Shown piece after piece: positions 50,681 to 61,600 of a stretch of 64,000 bases of DNA. A program made the translations under genes and the position numbers. The notes beneath the pieces are model-generated. The model had not been told where the DNA came from. It saw only the letters and a list, made by a program, of their open reading frames with translations, and made no database searches. This DNA comes from a bacterium (lineage in GTDB: Bacteria; Fidelibacterota; Marinisomatia; Marinisomatales; TCS55): the NCBI GenBank assembly GCA_004321715.1, contig SGYN01000007.1:1-64000 (forward strand). Reading direction: 5' to 3'. Within the stretch, counting starts at the first letter, position 1; every line of letters begins with the position of its first letter.

Positions 50681-53629
50681 TTAAAAGGGGTTTACTAAGC
50701 TCATTTGTAAATAATTACTGGGCGATTTATTATCTTTCCATCTATTAAAATCTTGAGCTGTCCCATATGCTAATATTATAAGGCCTAAATTAATTTTAAC
50801 TTCATACCCAGTTGTATAAAGCATATCTGGCTTTACTTTTCCTTTATACCACGCATTACCAAAATCAACAAAACATGATAATACAAATTGCTTATTACCA
50901 AATCGTGGCTCAATAGTCCCATGTATAAGATTATCCCCCAAGCGCCAGCTATTCCACCCTCTAAGTCTAATTACTTCATTTCCTCCTAGCACATTTTGAC
51001 CCATTAGATATATTGGTGAATTATTTGTAATTGCTGGTAAATCTTGTACTGGAATTTTATCACCGTAAACTGACATAGCTTTTATTCTTGAATAAATTGT
51101 TATTGGAATATTTTTTGGTGAATAATTAACAAACATATCTGTAATTAGCCTTGTATTATCAAATTCCCCATATATTTTTGAATTAGAATGTTCTATGTTA
51201 AGATTTATTCCATATCCTTGTTTAGGTAAAATAGAGTTAATAGTACTTGGCCTCCTGTTTAACCATTGATACTCTAATTTTAATTTTAATTCTTTACCTG
51301 ATAGTGGTAACGGCATATAAGCTGTTACTGTGTCATATGTAAATTCTTCTAAATTATCATCAAACCCATCTATCAAATTGGCATTACGATTAGATAATTT
51401 TATACTACCAAAGTATTGATGATTATCAGACATAGAATTACCTTTGTTATGCAAAAGCTGAAACCACATTTCTAAACTGGTATTATCCTCATATAAGCCC
51501 CATTTGGTATTATCATAGGGTTTAAACATAATATCTAACCTTTTACTAAACCTTATCCCCCATAGTGGTCCGCTCATTGCATTTAGATACTGAAATAAAT
51601 ATAAGTGATTCCTATCTCCTGTTAAGTCGTAAACACCTAATCCAGTGAACAAGTGTCTGGTCATTTTATCTGACCACTGTGTAAATCCTGATATAGACCT
51701 GCTGTCTGGTACAATTAATGACCCTTGATGTCTAAATACATCAAAGGATCTATATGGTGAATTACTTAATATATTGATTTCTTTATTAACATCTATGTTG
51801 GTTAATCGTTTGCCCGGGCTAGCATTCTTCCAGCTGGAATAATGTTCTCGAATCTCTAATTTACCAGTGCTAATCTCCCTGTGAGGATCGACTCTAACCA
51901 AACGCACCGTATCTACGTCAGTTAGGGTTTGTGCTGTAATACTTGAATCATTTGGTGACCATTGTGTTGCCCAAATTGCATCACCAACATCTGTAATAAA
52001 TTTATCAACTTTCGTGTTAACATTTAAAGTGTGTATGTTTGGTGTGTGTCCTGAATGTGAAGTATAAGATATATATTGTCCGTCGGGGTGCCATATAGGG
52101 TCATAATCTGCAGCCGGGTCAGTGGTTAACCTTTCAGTATTTTCGCTATTAATATTTCTTATATATAAATCTAAATTAGCATTTTGATCTGCTTTACAAT
52201 AAACAATATGTTTTCCATCAGGACTATATTTTGGGCTTAATATTTGCGTATCGTATGTATAATTCGTTAATTGTTTATGTTCTTGGTCCCATTTATCTAC
52301 TTCAACTTCATATAGGTTTGCTATACTGTTATTATGCGCTACATACACTAACTTTTGTCCATCCGGCGACCAAGATGGGTATGTGGCTCTTTTTGAATTT
52401 GTAATCCATTTTGTGGTATTATATTTTTGATCATATACTTTAATATCATACACCAAAGATTGATATTTCCCATATCTATATTTGGAATAAGCAACCAAAT
52501 CATTTGTTGGTGCCCAGCTTAATTCAGAATGAAAACTTCCATAGTCAATTTCTTTCTTTTCCCACGCAATTACTGGTTTGTACTTTTTTTCTTTTGATAC
52601 ATCCTTATCCTTGTTTTTAAATATACTATTTAGTAACCCCGGCTTTTTGTCTTCACCAGATTTTAATCTTTTTTCCCTTATTTGTTTCTCTTTTAAGGTA
52701 TCTCTATTGAATACATATAAAGACATATCTCTTTGTATTTTATTGTCCATACCTATAATAGCCATTTTAGTGCTATCACTTGAAAAGTTAAATCCAATTA
52801 ATTTATCTATCGGTAACGTAAAAACCTGACCTACCTCCTCAATAGATTCTTTCTGTGATCTATAGCCATAATAATACGTATTCATATGCCTACGCCAATC
52901 CTCATTAAATTGATCAACATCTATCCCAACATTTTTCTTAAAAGATGATTTAAAATCAAATAGGCCAAAATTGTTACGATCTGATAGAGTTTGTACAATA
53001 GTTGAATCACCAAACCTACTTGACCAGTATAATAATTTTGAAAAACCATCATGATGCGGGTCCATATTATCCATATCATTTTTCAACACATGATATTTGT
53101 GGCTAATCTCCGCACGGTATGGCCGCCATTTTTCAGTTTCATATTCTGCTAGTCCCTCAACCACCCAACCAGGTGTTTTAGATAATAAATATGACCATGG
53201 TTCAGGAAGCCAAGTTTTTACACGATGAAAAAAGACGATATGTTGTAATTCGTGAGAAACTACTTGAAACAGCCATTTTTCATCTTCAAGCCAAATCGCT
53301 GCGTCATTTTGATCTACCCATATAAATGTTTGATATGTTGGCCCTGCAAAACCATTCATTATTTCATCTTCTGTTGTAAAAATAATATCGATTATTGGAA
53401 TATCTTTTAGATCCATTTGTTCTAATAATATGGGGAGAGCTTGTTCGGAAATTGAAGCTCCTTCTTTAGCTATTTGTTCAATCCCATTATGGTAATGTAC
53501 TCTAAAGTGTTCAGTGGTTATCGTGTTCCAATCTAGTTCACCATGCGTTCTATTTGTCCATGCCCATGTCTGACAATAGCCTATAGTATTAATTAACAGT
53601 ATTAATAATATTTTTTTAATAACCATCAA
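50681..53629 (-). CDS. zincin-like peptidase/TolB propeller/outer-membrane barrel fusion
   Basis: The 982-residue protein has a signal peptide (about 1-20). A peptidase-MA-like domain follows with H126-E127-x-x-H130 (SHELQHIVFF) and a third-ligand candidate E158 in WVVEGLAEY. A PD40/TolB-type propeller (about 270-600) has repeats such as PSWSPDGQKLVYVAH, SPKYSPDGKHIVYCK and PIWHPDGQYISYTSH. The C-terminal 350 residues are barrel-like and end in a terminal phenylalanine. Zinc ligands look intact, so activity is plausible. The 5-prime end overlaps the preceding lipoprotein gene by 14 nt. Confidence 0.8.
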   Translation of the reverse strand: MMVIKKILLILLINTIGYCQTWAWTNRTHGELDWNTITTEHFRVHYHNGIEQIAKEGASISEQALPILLEQMDLKDIPIIDIIFTTEDEIMNGFAGPTYQTFIWVDQNDAAIWLEDEKWLFQVVSHELQHIVFFHRVKTWLPEPWSYLLSKTPGWVVEGLAEYETEKWRPYRAEISHKYHVLKNDMDNMDPHHDGFSKLLYWSSRFGDSTIVQTLSDRNNFGLFDFKSSFKKNVGIDVDQFNEDWRRHMNTYYYGYRSQKESIEEVGQVFTLPIDKLIGFNFSSDSTKMAIIGMDNKIQRDMSLYVFNRDTLKEKQIREKRLKSGEDKKPGLLNSIFKNKDKDVSKEKKYKPVIAWEKKEIDYGSFHSELSWAPTNDLVAYSKYRYGKYQSLVYDIKVYDQKYNTTKWITNSKRATYPSWSPDGQKLVYVAHNNSIANLYEVEVDKWDQEHKQLTNYTYDTQILSPKYSPDGKHIVYCKADQNANLDLYIRNINSENTERLTTDPAADYDPIWHPDGQYISYTSHSGHTPNIHTLNVNTKVDKFITDVGDAIWATQWSPNDSSITAQTLTDVDTVRLVRVDPHREISTGKLEIREHYSSWKNASPGKRLTNIDVNKEINILSNSPYRSFDVFRHQGSLIVPDSRSISGFTQWSDKMTRHLFTGLGVYDLTGDRNHLYLFQYLNAMSGPLWGIRFSKRLDIMFKPYDNTKWGLYEDNTSLEMWFQLLHNKGNSMSDNHQYFGSIKLSNRNANLIDGFDDNLEEFTYDTVTAYMPLPLSGKELKLKLEYQWLNRRPSTINSILPKQGYGINLNIEHSNSKIYGEFDNTRLITDMFVNYSPKNIPITIYSRIKAMSVYGDKIPVQDLPAITNNSPIYLMGQNVLGGNEVIRLRGWNSWRLGDNLIHGTIEPRFGNKQFVLSCFVDFGNAWYKGKVKPDMLYTTGYEVKINLGLIILAYGTAQDFNRWKDNKSPSNYLQMSLVNPF

Positions 53630-54509
53630 CTGAAAAATTTATTGCTGCTCCGAGATTCTCATCATCCGTAGCAAAAATTATTTTATTTCCATTTATTGTA
53701 AGGGCTTCTACCTTATTATTATTAAATACAAATTTCTTTGGAAAAGTATCAGAAATATTAAAATATAATTTCTCTTTTGAAATTTCAAAGTTTCCTATTT
53801 TATATATTGCAGATTGATATGGGCCATCATCTCCTGGATCTGACGTTGCTGATGTCCATATCGCATTATTATCATCAATATCCATATCGCTCATATGTCT
53901 TTTTGATTTGATAGGCCAGGGTAGATTAATAAAAACACTATCTTCTACGCTGATGTTTATATTATCATCAAACAAGCTTATGGAACCCCAAAATAATATG
54001 GATTCTTCATTATCCGAGCCTCTATGCGCCCAAGTAGCATATGTATTGTTATTTTTTCTTATTATTAAAAAACTTTCAAGATTTAAAGGTGGCCCACTAT
54101 CAGGTATTCTAAATTCTTTAATTAGATCTAAAGTATTTGATTGGAGATCTAATTTTATCCAATAACAGAACCCCCAACTTCCCATTGCTATATATTCATT
54201 TTGCAATCCAGGAATATTTGATAACGCTTCAAGATCTATAGGCAAGGTTTCGCCTGGCCATTTTAACCCTTCATATAGCGAATCTGCAGCTAGGTTAATT
54301 AATCCAACCCGCAACTGGCCTTTCTTTTTATTGTCATGTACAACAAGATATTTATTAGTATCACTTGTTGGAGAAATCCCACTTATTGCAATTTCTCTTT
54401 TCCCGCTAACAAATTGCCAGCGCTCATCTATTGGCCTTAAGTCTGTTTGGCAACCAAATAAGATTAATATAAATATATATACGATCAAGGGGTAAGTGTC
54501 TCTTTTCAT
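53616..54509 (-). CDS. unrecognised lipoprotein with propeller-like sequence
   Basis: The 297-residue protein has a lipobox LFGC with C20. The rest reads like repeated beta strands, for example NEYIAMGSWGFCYWIKLDLQ and MDIDDNNAIWTSATSDPGDDG, and could be a small propeller. No family is recognised. It overlaps the zincin/propeller gene by 14 nt, so the two are probably translated together and may form an outer-membrane complex. No ribosome-binding site is visible upstream of the ATG. Confidence 0.65.
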   Translation of the reverse strand: MKRDTYPLIVYIFILILFGCQTDLRPIDERWQFVSGKREIAISGISPTSDTNKYLVVHDNKKKGQLRVGLINLAADSLYEGLKWPGETLPIDLEALSNIPGLQNEYIAMGSWGFCYWIKLDLQSNTLDLIKEFRIPDSGPPLNLESFLIIRKNNNTYATWAHRGSDNEESILFWGSISLFDDNINISVEDSVFINLPWPIKSKRHMSDMDIDDNNAIWTSATSDPGDDGPYQSAIYKIGNFEISKEKLYFNISDTFPKKFVFNNNKVEALTINGNKIIFATDDENLGAAINFSVDGY

Positions 54510-54583
54510 AAGGAGTTATTATATATAAATCTAAGTCATTAATATTCTATTTATAATAAATCTTGAAAATAATATTTTTAGAA

Positions 54584-55204
54584 TTACCATTTAAAAGGAC
54601 CCTCTGCTAATCTCCATAAATACCAAGAAGCCAGTGTGCGGTATGGAATCCAAGTTTCAGCTCTTTCTATCATTTGATTGGGCTTAGGGGGCTCATCTAA
54701 TTCAAAAAACAATTGAAATCCTTTTTGAATACCAAGATCCGTTACAGGAAACACATCCGGTCTATTTAGCGTGAACATGAGAAACATTTGCGCTGTCCAG
54801 ATGCCAACACCTTTAATTGTTGTTAAACAATCAATAACTTCATTATCACTTGTAGTTACAATATTATCCGTTACTATTTCAGCTTTAAATGCAATAGCTA
54901 TATTATGTATATAGGAAGCTTTTTGATTCGATAACCCTACAGAAACAAGCTCTTCATGTGATCTTTGCATAACAATGGAGGGGGAGAGAATTTTATCATT
55001 AGCGAAAAGGGCTTTAAATCTTTTATAGATCGTTGCAGCTGCTTTACCGCTTAACTGCTGATATACAATAGCTCTAACTAATGCTTCAAAATAATTTGTG
55101 TCCTTTTTGAATTGAGGTTTTTCAAATTCGGCAATAAGCCGGCCCATTTTATCATCCCTTTGTTTAAGATGCTTCAGACCTTTATCAATATTTATTTGGT
55201 GCAT
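54584..55204 (-). CDS. DNA-3-methyladenine glycosylase II-like (AlkA family, HhH-GPD)
   Basis: The 206-residue protein matches the short, AlkA-like HhH-GPD glycosylases. It has an N-terminal helix bundle with FEALVRAIVYQQLSGKAA, the hairpin IKGVGIWTAQMFLMF, and the catalytic aspartate D156 in FPVTDLGIQKG. It lacks the four-cysteine iron-sulfur loop of Nth/MutY. It excises alkylated bases in base-excision repair. It overlaps the methyltransferase gene by 13 nt and ends the long minus-strand run. Confidence 0.9.
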   Translation of the reverse strand: MHQINIDKGLKHLKQRDDKMGRLIAEFEKPQFKKDTNYFEALVRAIVYQQLSGKAAATIYKRFKALFANDKILSPSIVMQRSHEELVSVGLSNQKASYIHNIAIAFKAEIVTDNIVTTSDNEVIDCLTTIKGVGIWTAQMFLMFTLNRPDVFPVTDLGIQKGFQLFFELDEPPKPNQMIERAETWIPYRTLASWYLWRLAEGPFKW

Positions 55205-55923
55205 GAATAAATTTGTAAATGACTTTCACTGCTAAATGGAGACATATCATAATCCCCAAATTTGTCATTAATCACAAATCCTGATTCATTTAATAATCTA
55301 TCCATAGTGTCTGGATATATCATGTGCATATCAAATATGAATTGATCCACTCTTGATGACTCAAAGAACCATTTAATTTTATTGATTTGCGTATCAGGAT
55401 CATATTGATTTATTTCATTAACAATGCATCTCTCGCCATTAGGTAGATCGAATTCCATAACATAAGTCTTGTGTTTTGGTCTATAAAGAAAAATGGGGTT
55501 TGGCACAAAAGTATCAATAAGAAACAATCCTCCATCCATTAAATGTGCATATACACAATTAAAAAATGCTGATAATTCTTGGTTAGTTAACAAATGACAG
55601 ATTGAATTAAACCCTATAAAAATAAATTTATATTTTTGTTTGAGGTCAATACTTTTCATATCGCCCTGAACGATATTATAGTTAGTGTTAATTGAAGTTA
55701 ATTTTTTTTTTGTAAATTCTACAAAAGGTTCGCTTATTTCTACACCTGTATAATTGAATCCTTTTTTAATTAAAGGCACTGCAAGCCTTCCCGTCCCTGA
55801 TGCCATTTCTAATATCGGATCACCGTGCTCTAAAGCGCAATTAGTAATAAATTCTATATCGTTAGTTTTCCATACATGGGCAGCATCATAGAGATGCGGA
55901 TCTGAATAAATATCAATTTGCAA
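55192..55923 (-). CDS. class I SAM-dependent methyltransferase, substrate unknown
   Basis: The 243-residue protein has the Rossmann SAM-binding block DPILEMASGTGRLAVPL, followed by YTGVEISEPF and a GDMKSID motif. The frame needs a TTG start at 55923, because no ATG occurs before the SAM motif and no ribosome site is clear. It lies 5 nt after the M24 peptidase gene and overlaps the glycosylase gene by 13 nt. The substrate cannot be inferred from the sequence. Confidence 0.8.
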   Translation of the reverse strand: MQIDIYSDPHLYDAAHVWKTNDIEFITNCALEHGDPILEMASGTGRLAVPLIKKGFNYTGVEISEPFVEFTKKKLTSINTNYNIVQGDMKSIDLKQKYKFIFIGFNSICHLLTNQELSAFFNCVYAHLMDGGLFLIDTFVPNPIFLYRPKHKTYVMEFDLPNGERCIVNEINQYDPDTQINKIKWFFESSRVDQFIFDMHMIYPDTMDRLLNESGFVINDKFGDYDMSPFSSESHLQIYSCTK

Positions 55924-55928
55924 AAAAA

Positions 55929-57011
55929 TTAATTTAAAGCAACTAAATCTTTGTTGGTTTTATTAAGTATCTCGCATCCATCTTTTTTTATTATAACATC
56001 ATCTTCAATCCGCACTCCACCCCATCCAGGTATATAAATACCTGGTTCAATAGTTACTACATTATTTTCATCTAAAATTTGTGTGCTTAATTGACTCATT
56101 CGAGGCTCAGTATGTATTTCAAGCCCTAAACCATGTCCAGTTCCATGATTATAATACTGACCATATCCTCTTTCAGTAATAAAGTCCCTAGTGATTGTAT
56201 CCATTTCTTTACAGCTAACACCTGATTTAGCCGCATCGCATCCTGCTTGTTGGGACCCTTTAACAATTTCATATATTTCATGATGCCTGTCTGTTGGGTT
56301 GCCAATTAACGGTGTTCGTGTCATATCCGCATGATATCCTGCATATTTTGCTGCTGCATCTATAACAATAAAGTCACCATCTTTAAATGGTCGATCGCTC
56401 GGTACAGCATGCGGCAATGCTCCGTTTTCTCCGCCAGCAACAATAGGATTATAAGCCTCTCCATCACTTTCTTGTCTGTATCGTAAAACTAACTGGTTTG
56501 CGACATCTTTTTCTGTGACGCCCGGTTTTAGCATAGGTAATATTTCTTGATATATAACATCTGTTATTTCTACTGCTGTACGTATTGCATCTAATTCAGA
56601 ATCATCTTTTACCGCTTGCAAATTCTCCATAAGCATTGATGTAGGGTTCCATTGCGTATTTGGAAAACTATCAGAAATTTTCTTATACTGGCTAAAGCTT
56701 GTGTGGTCTCCTTCAAAGGCTAATTTTTGACCATCCTTAATAAGTTTATTCTTTTCAATTATTGATATATGATCTCCAAAATCTATATATCGTATCATGT
56801 TATTAACCTGTTTTTTTGATTGCACATCGTACCTACCATCAGAAATAAAATAACAATCATCTACAGTGATTAAGCAAGAACCAGCAGACCCTGTGAACCC
56901 TGAAATGTATCTAACGCTTGTTAAATTTGTTAAATAAATTCCATCTAAACCCTTATTTGCCAGTATTTGCTTTAGCTTATCTAGTCTTGATAAAAATATA
57001 TTACTGCTCAT
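55929..57011 (-). CDS. M24-family Xaa-Pro aminopeptidase/dipeptidase
   Basis: The 360-residue protein has a creatinase-like N-terminal domain (about 1-130) and a pita-bread catalytic domain. Metal-ligand motifs are visible in order: VIDAAAKYAGYHADMTRT (two Asp), GHGTGHGLGLEIHTEP given as TGHGLGLEIHTEP (His), and TIEPGIYIPGWGGVRIEDD (two Glu). The enzyme would release residues N-terminal to proline, in peptide turnover. No signal peptide is present. It starts 3 nt after the TPR gene. PepP-like or PepQ-like specificity cannot be told apart. Confidence 0.92.
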   Translation of the reverse strand: MSSNIFLSRLDKLKQILANKGLDGIYLTNLTSVRYISGFTGSAGSCLITVDDCYFISDGRYDVQSKKQVNNMIRYIDFGDHISIIEKNKLIKDGQKLAFEGDHTSFSQYKKISDSFPNTQWNPTSMLMENLQAVKDDSELDAIRTAVEITDVIYQEILPMLKPGVTEKDVANQLVLRYRQESDGEAYNPIVAGGENGALPHAVPSDRPFKDGDFIVIDAAAKYAGYHADMTRTPLIGNPTDRHHEIYEIVKGSQQAGCDAAKSGVSCKEMDTITRDFITERGYGQYYNHGTGHGLGLEIHTEPRMSQLSTQILDENNVVTIEPGIYIPGWGGVRIEDDVIIKKDGCEILNKTNKDLVALN

Positions 57012-57014
57012 AAA

Positions 57015-57692
57015 TTAATTACTTTCTTCTTTAATAAGATCCTTGATCGCATCCCGCTCTTGTTCAATCTTTACTGCATCAGCGCCTTTTGTTACAAGTA
57101 TATCTAAAACATCAAGCGCTTGGTAAAATAGTTTTTGATTCTTCAATACATTTACCATTGTAAAGGTTGCTATTCTAGGGCTTATAGCTAATTGTGGACC
57201 GTCATCTTTTTTTGAGGATGATTTTCTGCGTTTTATAGATTTTTTACTATTTTTGGGTTTAGCTCTTTTAATTGTTTTGGAAGGTTTTTCACCTTTTTCA
57301 ATAATTGAGAGAATCGATTTTGCCTCTCTGTTCTCTGGATCTAAATCAATAACCTTATTCCAGCTCTTTTGTAAAGTAGATTCTGCTCTACCCAGTGATT
57401 GCTGAACGACGGCTAATTGAAATGCTGCCTGCAAATGATCAGTGCCTGATGAAACAACATCTTTTAATAATTTTTCTGCTTCTCGTTCGTTGCCTATTTC
57501 TAGTTCGACCATTGCAAGTATAAATTTTCCATCCACATGATCCGGGTGATAACCTAAACCTATATCACAGACCTTTCTAGCTCTATCTATATCCCTATTT
57601 TGAAGATACATGTCTGCTAAAATAGGGAATAAAACCGTATCGAAATTATCAGCAAAATACGCTTCCAATTCTGATTGATTATTTAAATTCAT
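57015..57692 (-). CDS. TPR-repeat protein with a basic segment
   Basis: The 225-residue protein has TPR-like helices (about 1-125), including YLQNRDIDRARKVCDIGLGY and MVELEIGNEREAEKLLKDV. A strongly basic, low-complexity stretch (about 137-165, KRAKPKNSKKSIKRRKSSSKK) follows, then a final helical pair. The basic stretch could bind nucleic acid or be a flexible linker. It lies between the B12-binding mutase subunit and the M24 peptidase with 3-nt gaps. Its role is unknown. Confidence 0.7.
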   Translation of the reverse strand: MNLNNQSELEAYFADNFDTVLFPILADMYLQNRDIDRARKVCDIGLGYHPDHVDGKFILAMVELEIGNEREAEKLLKDVVSSGTDHLQAAFQLAVVQQSLGRAESTLQKSWNKVIDLDPENREAKSILSIIEKGEKPSKTIKRAKPKNSKKSIKRRKSSSKKDDGPQLAISPRIATFTMVNVLKNQKLFYQALDVLDILVTKGADAVKIEQERDAIKDLIKEESN

Positions 57693-57695
57693 TTT

Positions 57696-58100
57696 CTAAC
57701 GCCTATTATTTTTAACCCAATTAATTATATAATCTACAGTTTCTTGTACAGGAGTTCCAGGACCAAATAATTGACCAATTCCAATGTCAGTTAATGATTC
57801 TTTATCTTTATCCGATATTATTCCACCACCAGTTAATAATACATCATCAATTTCATTTTCTTTCATAAGATCTATAACCCTAGGAAACACTGTCATATGT
57901 GCACCTGATAGCACAGATAACGCTATTACATCCGCATCCTCTTGTATGGCTGCAGAAACTATCATCTCAGGTGTTTGTCGCAACCCTAAATAAATGACCT
58001 CCATTCCAGCATCTCTATATGCGCTCGCTAAAACTTTTATTCCTCTATCATGCCCATCTAATCCGGGCTTTGCCATTACTATACGTATTTTTCTATCCAT
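57696..58100 (-). CDS. B12-binding subunit of methylmalonyl-CoA mutase-type enzyme
   Basis: The 134-residue protein is a stand-alone cobalamin-binding domain with the DxHxxG signature GLDGHDRG (D15, H17, G20), whose histidine is the lower cobalt ligand. LTGGGIISDKDK and QLFGPGTP match MCM small subunits that work with a separate catalytic chain. The catalytic subunit is not in the window. It would take part in methylmalonyl-CoA/succinyl-CoA interconversion, or the related ethylmalonyl or isobutyryl reactions. It starts 52 nt after the dtd stop. Confidence 0.9.
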   Translation of the reverse strand: MDRKIRIVMAKPGLDGHDRGIKVLASAYRDAGMEVIYLGLRQTPEMIVSAAIQEDADVIALSVLSGAHMTVFPRVIDLMKENEIDDVLLTGGGIISDKDKESLTDIGIGQLFGPGTPVQETVDYIINWVKNNRR

Positions 58101-58152
58101 AATTATTTAAATTTTATAGAAATTTCATTGTAAACAAGGAAATTTTAATATT

Positions 58153-58599
58153 TTATAAATTATTTGAATCAATAACAAATGTTACAGGACCATTATTAAC
58201 AATTGTTACATCCATATGTGCACCAAACTCACCGGTTTTTACATCAACACTTTTTTGTTTAAACAACTTTACGAAATCATTATATAAAACCATCGCTTTT
58301 TTAGGATGCGCAGCATTTAAAAAACTTGGTCTTCTGCCTTTATATGTATCTCCGCAAAGGGTGAATTGACTTATAATTAATACAGAGCCATTGACGTCTA
58401 ATAATGAATAGTTCATCTTATTATTTTTATCATTAAAAATTCTTAAACTAATTATTTTATCGACAAGATAAGTAATATCTTTTTCTGTATCATTTTTATG
58501 AAGTCCTAATAGGATTACTAATCCATGATTAATAGTTCTTTGTTCTGAATTATTGATTTTGACATTTGCATTAATTACACGCTGTATAACTGCTATCAT
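58153..58599 (-). CDS. dtd: D-aminoacyl-tRNA deacylase
   Basis: Dtd hydrolyses D-aminoacyl-tRNAs (and Gly-tRNA-Ala), protecting translation. The 148-residue protein has the two family motifs SQFTLCGDT and NNGPVTFVID, the latter carrying the Gly-cisPro pair. The N-terminus reads MIAVIQRVINANVKIN, as expected. It follows dnaE by 9 nt. Confidence 0.96.
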   Translation of the reverse strand: MIAVIQRVINANVKINNSEQRTINHGLVILLGLHKNDTEKDITYLVDKIISLRIFNDKNNKMNYSLLDVNGSVLIISQFTLCGDTYKGRRPSFLNAAHPKKAMVLYNDFVKLFKQKSVDVKTGEFGAHMDVTIVNNGPVTFVIDSNNL

Positions 58600-58608
58600 A
58601 CAAATTGA

Positions 58609-61600
58609 TTACTCTACCCAAACATTATTTTTCCCACACTTGTCCCGTAATTTTGTTAAATACTCTCTAGTGGATGATACTCGAATGTTGTGTGATAAAA
58701 TTCTCTTTTTTCTATTATTATCATCCTTATAATGGAACATTAAATTGCATTTTCCAGGGTACAGCTTTGATAGGTCATGTAAAGCTTCAATTTGTTTAGT
58801 ATCCATATTAATAAAATCTAAATATACGTTAACTCTTTTTGCATAATAGTCTCTTACTTTTTCAAGCGGAACAATTTCTGCAGCAACTAATTTTAGGTCA
58901 CTAAAATCATAATCATCTGTAGGCTTACCGGTTATAAACAAAATATTGTCCTCAAAAATTATATCTTTAAACTTGGAGTATGTTTTACTAAATACCAATA
59001 TTTCTGCTCTTCCACCCAAACATTCCAATGTAAAGAATGCCATCTGGTTATTTTTTTTGTCATAATGAATCTTCAGATTCTGAATTAATCCTCCTATCCG
59101 AACTTTTTTATTAGTAGTTGAATTTATTTTTTCAGAAAAATCATGACTGCTAAAATCCTCTAAATCATCTGCAAACTCCAATAGTGGATGACCCGTTAAA
59201 TAAAGCCCTAAAACCTCTTTCTCATTGCCAAGTGATTCTTTTTCAGACCACGGTCGCACTTCCTGTAATTTAGGCATCATTGAAATGCCCGGGTTATTTG
59301 AGGTGCTTCCAAATAAGTCTACTTGATTCTTGCTCTTATCAGATTGTACATTTTGACCATATCGAATAGCAGTGTCAATTGTTGAAAATTTTTCTGCCCT
59401 AGATCCATCAATATGATCCATAGCACCAGACATAATTAAACTTTCTAATACTTTTTTATTTACAGCCTGCAACTCTACTCGGCTAGTAAAATCAAATAAT
59501 GAAACAAATGGGCCATCATTATCTCTTGCGATAACAATTTGTTCTAACGCTTTAACCCCTACATTTTTAATCGCGTTTAGACCAAAAGAAATTGTTTCAT
59601 CATCCATTGGTTGGAAATGAATATCTGATACATTTATATCTGGCGGATGAATATCAATATTCATTTTTCTACATTCATTAATTAAAATGACAACCCTGTC
59701 TATATTGGTCATTTCGCTTGTTAAGTTTGCCGCCATAAACTCTGCAGGATAATACGTTTTTAACCAAGCGGTTTGATAAGCTATATAAGAATAAGCAGTT
59801 GAATGGCTTTTGTTAAAACCATACTGAGCAAACTTTTCAATTAAATCATATATGTCTTTAGCATTGTTTTTTGAAATTCCATTATTAGAAGCGCCTTCAA
59901 TAAACCTAACCTTTAAGGCCTCCATCTGTTCATTGTCTTTTTTACCAATTGCTCTTCTTAAAATATCAGCCTGCGCAAGCGTGAAATCTGCTATCTCGTT
60001 TACTATTTGCATTACCTGCTCTTGATAAACAATGATACCATATGTTTCATCTAATATTGGTTTTAATAAAGGAGAAATATATTTTATTTTTTTCTTTGTG
60101 GATTTGCGATTAATAAACTTATCAATATTTTGCATAGGTCCTGGCCTATACAAAGCATTCATTGCTATTAAATCCTCAAACTGTGTGGGCTGTAATTTTT
60201 TTAAAAACTCTCTCATGCCTGCGGACTCAAATTGAAATACACCAATTGTTCGCCCTTTTGAAAACAACTGATAAACCTTCGGATCATCCATAGGAATATT
60301 TCCGATATCAACTGATATATTTTTTTTATTTAACATATTAATTGTATGATTAATTACAGTAAGGTTGCGCAATCCAAGAAAATCCATTTTCAATAAACCA
60401 AGATTTTCCAAGTTCTTCATATCGTATTGACTCGTAACATCCCCCTGGCTTGATTTATATAAAGGCATGTAGTCGGTTAATTCTCCTGGGGTTACAACAA
60501 CACCTGCAGCATGAGTCGATGCATGCCTATTCATGCCTTCTAATACTTTTGAAAATTCAATTAATTCTTTGTATTCACCATTGGCCATCGTTTGTAAATC
60601 AGGGCTTTTTGCTAATGCTTTGTCTAGGGTAATGTTTAATTCATTTGGAATAGCCTTAGCTACACGGTCAACATCTCCAAAAGAATAACCCATTACCCTG
60701 CCAACATCGCGAACTACTTGCTTGGCCTTCATTTTCCCAAATGTAATTATCTGCGTGACAGAGTTTTCCCCATATTGATTTTTAATATAATCAATTACCT
60801 CTCCTCTTCTTTCAATACAAAAATCTATATCGATATCGGGCATACTTATACGATCTTCATTTAAAAATCGTTCAAAAATTAAATTATGTTTCATTGGGTC
60901 AATATCTGTTATACCAAGAGCATAAGAAACGATACTACCAGCAGCTGAACCCCTTCCAGGCCCCACTGGGATATTATTATCATGCGCATATTTAACAAAA
61001 TCTTGAGTTATTAAAAAATACCCTGAAAAGCCCATCTTCTTTATAACGCTCAACTCATGATCTACTCTCTTCTTAAGGTCTGGTGTCAATTCTCCATATT
61101 TTTCATTAATTCCATTGCTACATAGTGTCTTCAAATATTCGTCAGGGTCAGTAACATCCTGATCGGGAGGTAAGGGAAAATTTGGCAAATGATATTCACC
61201 TGTTGGTATAGATAAATCGATACTGTCCGCAATTAATCTTGTGTTTTCAATTGCATGAGGAACGCTTTTAAAAAGCTTATACATTTCATCCTGTGATTTA
61301 AAATAAAATTCTGGCGTTGCATATCGAAGTCTATTAACATCGTTTCTTTCTTTACCAGTGCCCAAACAAATATGTATATCATGCGCTTCCCAATGATCGT
61401 GCTTAGCATAATGAGCATCATTGGTTGCAACTAAAGGCAAGTTTAATTCCTTAGATAATTTTTGCATTTTATCAACATTTACTTGTTCATGATCAATTCC
61501 ATGATTCTGCACTTCTAAATAATATCGATTAGGAAAAATTTCAGCAAACTCTAAAGCAGACTGCTTTGCTCCTTCCCAATCTCCATTGACAAGTTTTTCT

